From NCBI GenBank assembly GCA_017051695.1, contig JAFIDK010000012.1:1-53194 (forward strand): DNA of 53,194 bases, given 5' to 3'. Below, in pieces: positions 22,254 to 30,779 of this stretch. The position numbers and the translations under genes are program-made. Under the pieces are notes generated by a model. That model had not been told where the DNA came from and made no database searches. It saw only the letters and a list, made by a program, of their open reading frames with translations. How positions within the stretch are numbered: position 1 is the stretch's first letter; each line of letters begins with the position of its first letter. The DNA comes from Algoriphagus aestuarii (GTDB lineage: Bacteria > Bacteroidota > Bacteroidia > Cytophagales > Cyclobacteriaceae).

Positions 22254-24083
22254 ATGGTGGAAGATCTTGATGTAAAAATTGTAAGTTCTATTATTGATGT
22301 AGCCGTTAAAAAAGTTATTGGGATTTTTTCAAATGAATCTGTTAAAATTAAAAAGTCTGTAAAAGAATTTTTAGACAGTCAAGATGATTTTGATGAATTT
22401 GATTCTAAATATGGAATTAAGATAGATCGTGAAATCGCAGAAAAATTTATAATTGGAAATATCAAAGTTGCTAGAAACTGGGCTAATGAAGTCAGCTTCT
22501 ATATGACCACTTCAAAGATCGTAAGTGAGCTTTATGTTGATGTGGACTTTTATTTAACACCAATTAAGTATAGCCTTGATGAATATGATTTAGAGAAAAA
22601 AATTAAAGGTAAAGATCTAATAAAAAAAATTAATAGAAATATATTGATTTATGGTGGTGCGGGAGCAGGTAAAACGACATTTTTGAAGAGTTTTTTTACT
22701 AGTTATTCAAAAAATTACTCAAATTATGATTTTTCTTGTGCACATGTTATAAGATTTAGATCTGTAAACTATCCTAGGTCATCAAAGAAGAAATATTTCG
22801 GGCTTTATTCAATTTTACTTCAAAGCTTAGGCATTTCCATACGGTTCCCTGTCAAAAATTTGCAATATTTTGAATCTGAATATTTTGACCTAATAAAAGG
22901 GATAGTTATAGAGTTTATTGAAGAATGCAAGTTGCTAATATTTTTTGATGGATTTGATGAAATTCCTGACTTGAAGATTAGAAAAAGAGTTGAATTGGAA
23001 TTCAATGAATTAGCTTACTCGTTAATTAATTCAAAGTTTATATTAACATCTAGAAGTAATGATTTTAATTTAAATCTCCCAAACACTGACAAATATGAAG
23101 TAGCACCTCTCAATGATGTTCAGATTAAAAGTGTTATTAAAAAGTGGCTAAAGAAAAAGGATGAAGTTCAAGATTTATATACTAAAATAAAGGAATCACC
23201 GTTTTATGATGCCTCAATGAGGCCATTAACTTTATCTTATTTGTGTGCTATTTATGAAAAGAGAAAGTCAATTCCTCCCAAACCAAGGTATATTTATGAC
23301 TTTGTTTTAAATTTATTGCTTGAAAATTGGGATCAACAAAGAGGTATTAATAGGTATTCAGAATATGCGAATTTCTATATTGAGAAAAAGAAAGAGTTTC
23401 TTGCCCATTTGGCATTTAAGTTATCGAATGGTTATAAACTAAATGTTTTTAATAGTGATATTTTAAAGAAAGTATATAATTCTATCCATGAAGATCATAA
23501 TTTACCATTACACCAATCAAAAAACATTATTAAAGAGCTGGAGAGTCATACAAGTCTATTTATACAATCAGGGTTTGATTCTTATCAGTTTTCTCATAAA
23601 TCTTTACAGGAGTTTTTGACGGCAAAGTATATATCTTCTATTCCAAAATTGCAAAAACAAGTATTCAAAGAGTTGCCAAATGAATTAGCAATTGCTGTTT
23701 GTTTAACTTCAAACCCTAATATTTATTTTGAAGAATTTTTAAAAGATCATCGAAATTATTCTGAGGATTTTTGGAATATATTTTTATCAAGACTTTCTGA
23801 TGAATTACCCGATTTTACAAGAACTCCATCTGTTCTATTATTTTTTTTCATGGCAATAGAAGAGATAGGTTATAAAATATTCAGGGCTACTTTACTACTA
23901 TTAATCGAAAAAACTAATATAAAAATTGGATTTGAAAATTTTTTAGTAAAATATCCGAAAAGCGTAGTGATTAGAGATAGTACCAGATTTGAATATATTG
24001 ATCTTAATGTTCAGTTAAAAGATAGAGAATATTTTCCTGGGATTGTAGTTGTTAAAAATGATATATTAACATGTTTCAAATGA
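22254..24083 (+). CDS. NACHT-domain NTPase (bacterial NLR-like)
   Basis: 609 residues. An N-terminal alpha-helical region (1-125) has no obvious effector motif. A NACHT ATPase core follows, with Walker A GGAGAGKTT at about 133-141, Walker B LLIFFDGFDEIPD at about 227-239 and the sensor RSNDF. A helical region (about 330-470) ends in QFSHKSLQEFLTAKYI, a hallmark of NACHT proteins. The last 140 residues are a short C-terminal domain without leucine-rich repeats. Bacterial NACHT proteins act as antiphage sensors, but whether this one does is inferred. It is monocistronic and flanked by hairpin repeats and gene fragments, as in a defence island. Confidence 0.85.
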   Translation: MVEDLDVKIVSSIIDVAVKKVIGIFSNESVKIKKSVKEFLDSQDDFDEFDSKYGIKIDREIAEKFIIGNIKVARNWANEVSFYMTTSKIVSELYVDVDFYLTPIKYSLDEYDLEKKIKGKDLIKKINRNILIYGGAGAGKTTFLKSFFTSYSKNYSNYDFSCAHVIRFRSVNYPRSSKKKYFGLYSILLQSLGISIRFPVKNLQYFESEYFDLIKGIVIEFIEECKLLIFFDGFDEIPDLKIRKRVELEFNELAYSLINSKFILTSRSNDFNLNLPNTDKYEVAPLNDVQIKSVIKKWLKKKDEVQDLYTKIKESPFYDASMRPLTLSYLCAIYEKRKSIPPKPRYIYDFVLNLLLENWDQQRGINRYSEYANFYIEKKKEFLAHLAFKLSNGYKLNVFNSDILKKVYNSIHEDHNLPLHQSKNIIKELESHTSLFIQSGFDSYQFSHKSLQEFLTAKYISSIPKLQKQVFKELPNELAIAVCLTSNPNIYFEEFLKDHRNYSEDFWNIFLSRLSDELPDFTRTPSVLLFFFMAIEEIGYKIFRATLLLLIEKTNIKIGFENFLVKYPKSVVIRDSTRFEYIDLNVQLKDREYFPGIVVVKNDILTCFK

Positions 24084-24140
24084 AGGGTTTCTCTTTATCT
24101 TTTCAAACATTATTTTTAAGGAAATTTGGGAGATAGTTCG

Positions 24141-24200
24141 AGATGCTTCAGAAAATCTTCTGCCATAAGTAGTTATTACTGGCAGCATGTAGGATAAGTA
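24141..24200 (+). pseudogene. Duplicated fragment of the DUF5763-like gene end
   Basis: This stretch resembles 22031-22090: AGATGCT near its start, AGTAGTTATT in the middle and GGCAGCATG near the end are shared. It would read a degenerate RKSSA-SSYYWQH. It has no start and no upstream part. The NACHT gene therefore lies between a complete copy and a decayed copy of the same 3' end, as after a tandem duplication or an insertion. Confidence 0.5.
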
Positions 24201-24249
24201 GTTTTAAATATTAAAACAAATTAATAATTAGTTTAAAAAATGATCAGAA

Positions 24250-24468
24250 ATGGAAAAGTATAAGAACCTTGGACGTGATTCAAATGTAGAGTCATACTAA
24301 ATTGGAATAGATTTTATTAGAGTCAAATTTAATAGAACAACTAAAATTTATAGCTATAGTTATAGAAGAGCAGGTAGAGACCATGTAGAGCAAATGAAGG
24401 TTTTAGCAAGAAATGGTTCAGGTCTCAATAGTTATATAAATCGGAATGTAAAAAATTTGTATGATTAA
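24250..24468 (+). pseudogene. KTSC-like small protein interrupted by a stop codon
   Basis: A 72-codon frame from ATG to TAA has one internal TAA at 24298-24300 (codon 17). Either side of it the sequence is protein-like: KYKNLGRDSNVESY, stop, IGIDFIRVKFNRTTKIYSYSY, then VLARNGSGLNSYINRNVKNLYD. This is the strand-strand-helix pattern of KTSC-domain proteins. A point mutation probably killed it. Restart at an internal codon is possible but no ATG lies just after the stop. Confidence 0.6.
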
Positions 24469-24511
24469 AATAAAACAACAATTGTTTTATTTATTGCCTT
24501 TATTCAGAGTA

Positions 24512-24598
24512 ATGTAATTTGTGAAGAATTGGTAAGGATATAAGGGTGGAATTACAAATTCCACCCAGTCGACACGAGCGATTTGACTACACCCAGAC
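24512..24598. repeat. REP-like hairpin repeat, copy B
   Basis: It contains the perfect palindrome GGGTGGAATT-ACA-AATTCCACCC at 24544-24566, preceded by TTGGTAAGGATATAA and followed by a GACTACACCCAG box. This is the best-conserved copy of the four. Confidence 0.65.
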
Positions 24599-24771
24599 GG
24601 GGGAATTATGCTACTGATTTTTCGCCACAGGGATCAGTTTATTTGGAAGCCGGATATCATCCTGTTGAAATTTACCTTTTAAAGGAAAATGAGGGTGCAA
24701 AAGTGGAATTGTTCTGGAAATTCGAAGATAAATCAAGGGAAGTAATATCTAAGAATTATTGGTTTAAATAA
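24583..24771 (+). pseudogene. Fragment of a PA14-domain protein
   Basis: Open from a TTG in the hairpin repeat to TAA, 62 codons. The reading GNYATDFSPQGSVYLEAGYHP then VEIYLLKENEGAKVELFW matches the last strands of a PA14 carbohydrate-binding domain. Everything before this is missing, and the frame's first codons are repeat sequence. The fragment was probably cut off by insertion of repeat copy B or a neighbouring rearrangement. Confidence 0.5.
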
Positions 24772-24858
24772 CCTGAATTGCACGCAGAGTATGCTATGTT
24801 TTGAATTGTTTGGGCAGGTTTAAGCAAAATGGGTGACAATTATTGCCTGTAAGAATAG

Positions 24859-25369
24859 ATGGGTTTAAACTCATTTCACTCTCTTTTTGTAGCGAATAAA
24901 CTGGCCTATTTTTTACAGAGAGCAGGAGAAGAACTTAAACTCAAATTTGAGGCTCACCATTATGGACCTTATACAGTGCAATTAAATCATGTATTGTTAT
25001 ATCTGAATGGAGTGTACTTAAGAGGCATGGAGCAGAATGAAAATGGACCGTTTCAATCTTTGGAATTGGATTATAGCAAATGGGATGAAGTAAAGACATT
25101 TGTTGATACCCGCTTGAGCATTGCTCAGAAAGAACGGTTGAAGAATGTCCTTAAACTGATTGAAACCTATGAGTCTTACCTATGCATTGGAGCTTTTGGC
25201 TTCAGTCGATTATGTAGTGGACAATGAGAAAACAAATGAGCTGAGTGACTTAGTAAAATCAATGCAAAGCTGGAATAAGAGGAAAGGGGAATTGTTTGAC
25301 AAAGACCATATTGAGTTGGCACATAAGCATCTGAATAAGTATAAAAATGCTGTTTTTCAGAGTGTTTAA
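24859..25369 (+). pseudogene. darG: Remnant of a DarG-type antitoxin C-terminal domain, frameshifted
   Basis: Two overlapping frames join to one domain. Frame 1 (24859-25170) reads NKLAYFLQRAGEELKLKF, then HHYGPYTVQLNHVL and LNGVYLRG. Frame 2 (25160-25369) continues with SLTYALELLASVDYVV and then HIELAHKHLNKY. The shift falls near 25160-25175. This pattern is the C-terminal part of DarG, the antitoxin of the DarT DNA ADP-ribosyltransferase. The macrodomain and the toxin darT are absent, so this is debris of a lost DarTG system. Confidence 0.6.
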
Positions 25370-25477
25370 TGATGTTGACATTGTAGATAACTATATTCGA
25401 ATATTTCCCCACTTTCTTATAAGGCTTAGAAAAAAAAATCACTGGTACTTCAGATTTCCCGTCATTTTCCCTAAAAA

Positions 25478-25495
25478 ATACCCTGTACAGGGTAT
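25478..25495. repeat. Perfect 18-bp palindrome ATACCCTGTACAGGGTAT
   Basis: It is followed by GTTTT. It matches the hairpin at 21613 in all but two central bases. It could be a terminator or a repeated protein-binding site. Confidence 0.5.
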
Positions 25496-25710
25496 GTTTT
25501 CGTATCATTTTTTTCCTTTTCTTACCACAGTTCTTAACTACCTGAAGACAAAACCAACTTTTATAACGACTTCCGGGCTTAAATCCGGAAACCATCCATC
25601 GCTTTTGATCCTGATATCTTGATGATAGCACAAAACGATCACCTTCTCCTAAATAACCTTTCCCGATAGAGCAGCGTGTCGGGAAGAAGGTGGGGGATGA
25701 GGTCATCAAG

Positions 25711-25797
25711 CCAATTACAAATTGGTAAGGATATAAGGTTTGAATTACAAATTCAACTCAGTCACCATGAACAATATGACTACACCCAGCTGGGGGC
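25711..25797. repeat. REP-like hairpin repeat, copy C
   Basis: CCAATTACAAATTGGTAAGG, then a changed but still self-complementary hairpin (TGAATT-ACA-AATTCA), then GACTACACCCAGCTGGGGGC. Compensating changes relative to copy B keep the stem. Confidence 0.6.
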
Positions 25798-26206
25798 TGA
25801 AGAGATCTTCTAATTTCCTACCTTTCGATTTATTGATTTTTTAGTAGAAAAGAGCGGCTAACTTGTATTTTTCATTTACGATTAATGATAGATTCCAAAT
25901 GCAAATTGATAGAGATTTTGGTGTGAAGTTAGCTTCGCCTTGTTACATAAATGGTATGAATCTATCGAGAAAAAATAGATAGGACGATGGGTTAATAACT
26001 TTGTTTCTATTATGTGTTGTTTATCCTTTCAAGCATCTCATTGTTTTATATCAATCCGATAATTTATTCATACTTTTTTATGTGTCAATTTATGTCTTAA
26101 CTGCATTTTATAGCTTCGCCTTTTAATTAAAATTTGTAACTAGTAGTCTTGTAGATAGCTAGTTGTATTCAGTGTTTTATCTTCTGTAGAATTGGCAAAA
26201 ATTAAA

Positions 26207-27880
26207 ATGGGGAAATTTCGTAGGACAATTGATGTAGCACGGTGTAAGGAAACAGGTGAGATCTTTAGAGCCAGTGAAAGGTTTATTGAAACTAAAGAAG
26301 CTTTTCTTTATCGAAGACTTTACCATGAGAAATCAATATCTTTTGAATGCATTGAATGCGGTCAGGATTTAAGTATTTCTGGAAGCAAAAATGATAAAAT
26401 CCATTTCAAGCATTTTCCAGACCATGATCCATGCTTTCTAGTTCAAAACAAATTTAATCCAGAAGTACAAAAACTTTATGAAAGGGCCTTAGTTGCGAAA
26501 GAGAGTGAACGGCATAAAGAAATAAAGCAGAAAATAGGTGATCGACTGGCATTTGTTGAAGGTGTGGAGGCAGACTCAATATCAGTTGATGATAAGTTTA
26601 TCATTAAGGGAAGAGATCGGAGAAAGCCAGACGTTTACTGTAGGTACAAAGGAAAGGAACTGGTTTTTGAAATCCAGTTATCAGAGCTTTCACTGGGATA
26701 TATTCTGAGTAGACATAATTTCTATAAAGATCATGGCATCTACTTAATTTGGATTCTGGATACTTATGATATAAGGGATCAAGGAACTAAAGAGAAGGAT
26801 TTAAAGTACCTTTCAAATCATCAGAATTTTTTCAAACTGGATGAGTCAGTCACTGACTTCAAACTAATTTGTGACTACAAATTTCCATTCCTAACTAAAG
26901 ATAATACTTTGTTAACTCCTTGGCGAAAAAAGTCTATTAGGCTGGACCAATTAAGTTTTGATGTCCAGGCTATGCAAACATATTTTTTTGATTTTGCCGA
27001 AAACCTAGAAAAAATTAAAGGTCAACAAATAATTAAGAAAGAAGCTATTAGAGTCGAGGAAGAAAAAAAACTTCAAGTTCAAATTGAAAATGCAGCCCAT
27101 TCAAAAGCCCAAGAAATTATTGGAGAAATAAAAAGATTGAAGATGGGGAATGCCCATGATTATAGTAGTGTGAGTAAGAAAGTTGAAAATTTGGAGAGTT
27201 TTGAAGTTGCTACCCTAAATAATAGTCTCGGGTTAAATAATCCTGATAGATATCGTACAAATGCACTTTTGAAATGGATAGATGAGGCAAAGGACTCGGA
27301 ACCATATTTTTTGAGCTTTATCTTGGGGTGTAGAGAAATTGAACTGGATATAAATGCTGTTGATCGATCAAATAGAACAGTGTTTATTAAGGTAATTGAA
27401 GATCTTAGGAAATATAAGAACATGATTCTTCGACTGCTGTTCAGGAGAGGTTATCATATGAATGAAAAAGATCGGAATGTATTACAGGCAACCTCCTTGC
27501 AGGAAATTTGTCTAGCTGATCAGGTTGCTTATGATCTTTGTAATAGATTAGATAATAGGGATTTAGTGGATAATGTCTTTTACAACCAAAGGCTACTTTT
27601 AATATTTGAATCGATTAATCAGAGAAAAATAATTGGATTTAACTACGGTGAAGATAAGTGGGTGTCATTTGCTAATAATGCTATCGAATATTACCAAAAT
27701 CATTGGTGTAAAATTGAGCTCGCATTAAAACGAGCAGAACTGTGGGAAATGGTTATTGAATCTGACAAAAAGAAGACATTTTCAAAAAAGCTTGAAAAAT
27801 GGAATTCAATATCCCCTGCACAAGATAATCAGACTAATGAATTGCTTTTTGATCTCTTTCCATATTTGATCTTTCAATAA
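26207..27880 (+). CDS. CoiA/DUF6035-like protein with zinc ribbon and PD-(D/E)xK-type nuclease core
   Basis: 557 residues from the ATG at 26207. A TTG at 26192 would add five. Residues 30-75 contain CIECGQDL and HFKHFPDHDPC, a CoiA-like zinc-binding element. Next, KPDVYCRYKGKELVFEIQLS gives the Asp and Glu-x-Gln of a restriction-endonuclease-like fold (about 145-165). A coiled-coil region (about 265-310) and an alpha-helical C-terminus follow. CoiA proteins are linked to DNA uptake, and DUF6035 relatives occur in defence islands. A DUF2971 gene starts 27 bases downstream and two HEPN-like genes follow, all on the same strand, so they may form one system. Confidence 0.7.
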   Translation: MGKFRRTIDVARCKETGEIFRASERFIETKEAFLYRRLYHEKSISFECIECGQDLSISGSKNDKIHFKHFPDHDPCFLVQNKFNPEVQKLYERALVAKESERHKEIKQKIGDRLAFVEGVEADSISVDDKFIIKGRDRRKPDVYCRYKGKELVFEIQLSELSLGYILSRHNFYKDHGIYLIWILDTYDIRDQGTKEKDLKYLSNHQNFFKLDESVTDFKLICDYKFPFLTKDNTLLTPWRKKSIRLDQLSFDVQAMQTYFFDFAENLEKIKGQQIIKKEAIRVEEEKKLQVQIENAAHSKAQEIIGEIKRLKMGNAHDYSSVSKKVENLESFEVATLNNSLGLNNPDRYRTNALLKWIDEAKDSEPYFLSFILGCREIELDINAVDRSNRTVFIKVIEDLRKYKNMILRLLFRRGYHMNEKDRNVLQATSLQEICLADQVAYDLCNRLDNRDLVDNVFYNQRLLLIFESINQRKIIGFNYGEDKWVSFANNAIEYYQNHWCKIELALKRAELWEMVIESDKKKTFSKKLEKWNSISPAQDNQTNELLFDLFPYLIFQ

Positions 27881-27907
27881 TTAATAGTAGAATCAATACA
27901 ATTAAAA

Positions 27908-28741
27908 ATGACAGAAGAACTTTTATACCATTATACTTCAATAGAAAGTTTGCACAAGATTCTTCTCGGTGATGGAGAGAATATTGTTCTCAGGGCCACC
28001 CATGCAAACTTTATGAATGACCCTGATGAATTTGAATTTGCAAATAAAATCATTACCAAGACTCTACTGGAATATGAGTCAGAAAATAGCGTTTCGGAAA
28101 AGAAAAGTGATAATTTATTTGGTAGAGGAGGAATTTTCGGATCCATCGCTTACTTGCCTGGTGAACCTTTTATTTTATCGTTATCAGAACACAAAGATGA
28201 TTTGTCCATGTGGAGAGCCTATGGGCATGATGGAAATGGAGTTTGTATAGGATTGGATAAAAAAATGCTAAAGAGCTATTCGGAAGACCCTGAGGTAATA
28301 AATACTACCCTCTTGAAATGTGAATATCGAAAGGAGATTGTGGAGAATCATTTCCGAAAGTATTGGAAGAATACATACGATGATTTCAAAATAGAGAAAT
28401 CAGAAAATGGACAGATAACCACAGGATATAATGATACTAGCTTGTTTTTCACTATGCCAAAAATTGGATTTTCAGCGAAGTCTCCATCTTATTCCTCAGA
28501 AGCTGAATGGAGACTATGCACCAATGAATGGAAAAACTATCAATTTAGAACCAAAGGAAATCTATTTGTCCCATTTATCGAGCATAAATTCCGGAAAGAG
28601 ATTTTGAAGAAAATCGTTATTGGACCATGTTTGAATGGCCTTCAGGTTGAGCAGGGGATGAGGTTTTTTCTAAAAAAGCACAATTTTCCGGAAGGAAAGG
28701 CCTTTATAGAAAGATCTAAAATTTCGTATCGTCAGGTATAG
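27908..28741 (+). CDS. DUF2971-family protein
   Basis: 277 residues. Family landmarks are in order: the N-terminal LYHYTSIESLHKIL, ATHANFMNDPDEF, then FILSLSEHKDDLSMWRAYGHDGNGVCIGL, and SSEAEWRL. There is no membrane segment. DUF2971 proteins are widespread in bacterial accessory regions. Their biochemical activity is not established to my knowledge, though an ADP-ribosyltransferase-like fold has been considered for related proteins. The gene lies 27 bases after the CoiA/DUF6035-like gene and 65 bases before an HEPN-like gene, suggesting one operon. Confidence 0.8.
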   Translation: MTEELLYHYTSIESLHKILLGDGENIVLRATHANFMNDPDEFEFANKIITKTLLEYESENSVSEKKSDNLFGRGGIFGSIAYLPGEPFILSLSEHKDDLSMWRAYGHDGNGVCIGLDKKMLKSYSEDPEVINTTLLKCEYRKEIVENHFRKYWKNTYDDFKIEKSENGQITTGYNDTSLFFTMPKIGFSAKSPSYSSEAEWRLCTNEWKNYQFRTKGNLFVPFIEHKFRKEILKKIVIGPCLNGLQVEQGMRFFLKKHNFPEGKAFIERSKISYRQV

Positions 28742-28806
28742 GATTTGCCTATTAAAAGCCTTTCGGTACCAAGTATAGTTTTGTTCAATTTTATCGATGT
28801 CCTATT

Positions 28807-29607
28807 ATGGCCCATATCAAACTGAAACCTAGTAGAGAGCAGATCATTAATTTCAATCCAAATGAACTAGATAAGATAAAGTATCCACCGGAAAGTCTGG
28901 AATATGCCAAATCTTATGTAGAGTCTAATAGGTTAGCGGAACATGATGAAATGGACATAATGCTTTTGTTTCCCGATAGAATTCTTTTTGGCTTTGACTA
29001 TTTGGACGACAAAGTTAAAAGGGTTGTTGTCGAGCTTAATCCTGTGACGATATTTTTTTCCAATGCTGTAATGTGTTCTGGTCAACTGAAGTATTATAAG
29101 GATTTGCTTCTGTCTCAGGCTCCTGATGTAAAGGAAATAGGAAAAGGTGGAGAACCAGTTAATTTAAGTCATGCAGGGATGTATTTTCAATTAGCGATTA
29201 ATTGTATTATTAATCTTCAAGCAGCATTAGAAAGCTTTGCCAATAGAGTTATTCCAAATGGCTATCGATTTGTAGGAAGTGATGGCAAAGAGCTAGCCCC
29301 AACTGTTACATTAAAATTATACCATTCTATTCCTGCAATTAAGGGTAGAAAGTTCCGGCCACCTAGGTATAGAAGATATAATGCCCAAATTGATAACTTG
29401 ATCAAACTTCGAAATCACATTATCCATCTAAAGCCTGATGGTTTTACAAACACCGGTTATAAAGGTGTTTACAGAGATTTGCTGAATTTTGACTATTACA
29501 AAGCGATTGAATCTGTAAGGGTATTCATTAACTTCTATGAAGAAAACCTGATTGAAGAATGCCCTTGCGGAAATGACTTCTCCTTTTTTGTTGGCCAAGA
29601 TAAGTAG
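28807..29607 (+). CDS. HEPN-like hypothetical protein
   Basis: 266 residues. The second half has the helix pattern AINCIINLQAALESFANRV followed by KLRNHIIHLKP, in which R202 and H207 make the R-x4-H motif of HEPN ribonucleases. The first half is beta-rich and not recognised. It ends with CPCGNDF, a cysteine pair. A ribonuclease activity is suggested by the motif only, as many R-x4-H proteins of this fold are inactive. It follows DUF2971 closely and is transcribed the same way. Confidence 0.55.
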   Translation: MAHIKLKPSREQIINFNPNELDKIKYPPESLEYAKSYVESNRLAEHDEMDIMLLFPDRILFGFDYLDDKVKRVVVELNPVTIFFSNAVMCSGQLKYYKDLLLSQAPDVKEIGKGGEPVNLSHAGMYFQLAINCIINLQAALESFANRVIPNGYRFVGSDGKELAPTVTLKLYHSIPAIKGRKFRPPRYRRYNAQIDNLIKLRNHIIHLKPDGFTNTGYKGVYRDLLNFDYYKAIESVRVFINFYEENLIEECPCGNDFSFFVGQDK

Positions 29608-29642
29608 TCATTTGGAGCATGAATATCAGAAGATCAAAGAGC

Positions 29643-29690
29643 TTGTTACAAATTAGTATGAATATCTGGGTAGAATTGCAAATTCCACCC
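29643..29690. repeat. REP-like hairpin repeat, copy D
   Basis: TTGTTACAAATTAGTATG, then GGGTAGAATTGCAAATTCCACCC at 29668-29690, directly after the HEPN-like gene at 28807-29607. One arm position is mismatched. Confidence 0.5.
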
Positions 29691-29810
29691 AACTCATTCT
29701 CGATTAACGATGTGAATACATCAAGGGAAGGATCAGGAGTGGTTAGTAAAAAAGAAATTATACATTAATGGAACAACAGAAATAAAGGCAAGTCCAAAAC
29801 CAACTATAAC

Positions 29811-30602
29811 TTGAGTGAAAAAATGCAGACAGACGAAGATTTAGATCTGGAGCTTATGAATTTCTTTTTCAATTATTTTGAGAATTCAAGAAAGGAAGTA
29901 ACCGAACACCCAGAATATAATATTGGAAAAAATAACTATCACTTACTCTCAAATAATGCTAAAGAAGCAAGTAGAATCTTGACCTTTATGGGTAAAATTT
30001 TTGGATTGAATTCTGATCTAGAAAAAACATACACTTTTATTAGGAGATTCCCTATTAAAGATTACTACCAAAAAAACGATATTGATCAACTTGAATTTAT
30101 AAAATACCATTATGAGGTGTTTATTCATAAAATTCATACACTGTTAGAGGTGAAAAAACTCTGGCTTAATGACTTCTATGAAATAGGACTTAAAGAAGAG
30201 GACTGTAACTGGAACAAATTAAAAACTTATAGTAAAATTCAGATGTCTCCTGCAAAAATAATTATAGAAAATTATTTTAAGTCTTTTAAGCACATAATAG
30301 AATTTAGACATTTAAATACTCATAGAGCTTTTTATATGGATTCAGATATTGAATCTATTAAGATTGATCAACATATATATAATGTTTATGATAAATATAA
30401 GATTGATATTCCTGATGATTACAAAACTATAAGACCTAGGTTTGTTGTTGATTACCAAATTAAGAAATATCGAAAAGAAAAGCTAGAATACATAAAAAAT
30501 GGTGTCAGAATTGCTGAAATATATTCACATCAGTTAATAACAGAAATATTGAAAGAATTTTTTAATAAAATACTTAAAGATGAGAAGGATTTGGCTAAGT
30601 AG
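29811..30602 (+). CDS. HEPN-like protein (Cthe_2314-like)
   Basis: 263 residues from a TTG start. An ATG at 29823 gives 259. It is almost all alpha-helical. It contains EFRHLNTHRAFY with R166 and H171 in R-x4-H spacing, and YHYEVFIHKIHTLLEVKKLWLND, features seen in Cthe_2314-type HEPN proteins. It is rich in Lys and Tyr, with no other domain. It is separated from the previous HEPN-like gene by repeat copy D. It is probably an RNase-like component or inactive partner of a defence or toxin module, by family analogy. Confidence 0.55.
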   Translation: MSEKMQTDEDLDLELMNFFFNYFENSRKEVTEHPEYNIGKNNYHLLSNNAKEASRILTFMGKIFGLNSDLEKTYTFIRRFPIKDYYQKNDIDQLEFIKYHYEVFIHKIHTLLEVKKLWLNDFYEIGLKEEDCNWNKLKTYSKIQMSPAKIIIENYFKSFKHIIEFRHLNTHRAFYMDSDIESIKIDQHIYNVYDKYKIDIPDDYKTIRPRFVVDYQIKKYRKEKLEYIKNGVRIAEIYSHQLITEILKEFFNKILKDEKDLAK

Positions 30603-30779
30603 TTAAAATTTGGGATAGAAACATCCCCACTTCTTCTACTTGTTGCTATTCTTAATATTCTGTAGATACTCAAATATTAAGATTGAATAAATTATAGAAG
30701 ATAACCATTACCTTATATGACGATAAGATGAATTCAGAGGGCATCAGGACGCTTTTGATTCTTGCCAAATGTATTGGTG

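Larger units (their letters stand above)
25370..26191. other. 822-base stretch with palindromes and repeat copy C, no gene
   Basis: It holds the perfect palindrome at 25478-25495, a TTCCGG/CCGGAA hairpin near 25573-25592, repeat copy C at 25711-25797, and a GCTAACTT (25857-25864)/AAGTTAGC (25926-25933) pair. Long antisense frames here overlap the darG remnant and look non-coding. Confidence 0.5.

Noticed and set aside
25176-25709. 177-codon minus-strand frame
   Set aside because: It runs antisense to the darG remnant and through palindromes, is rich in unlikely residues and has no domain pattern.
25857-25933. GCTAACTT/AAGTTAGC pair as an attC site
   Set aside because: Only 8-base arms, no inner pairing between them and no adjacent cassette gene. 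Too weak to call.
22106-29690. Hairpin repeats as a CRISPR array
   Set aside because: Copies are kilobases apart with genes between them and have no regular spacers.
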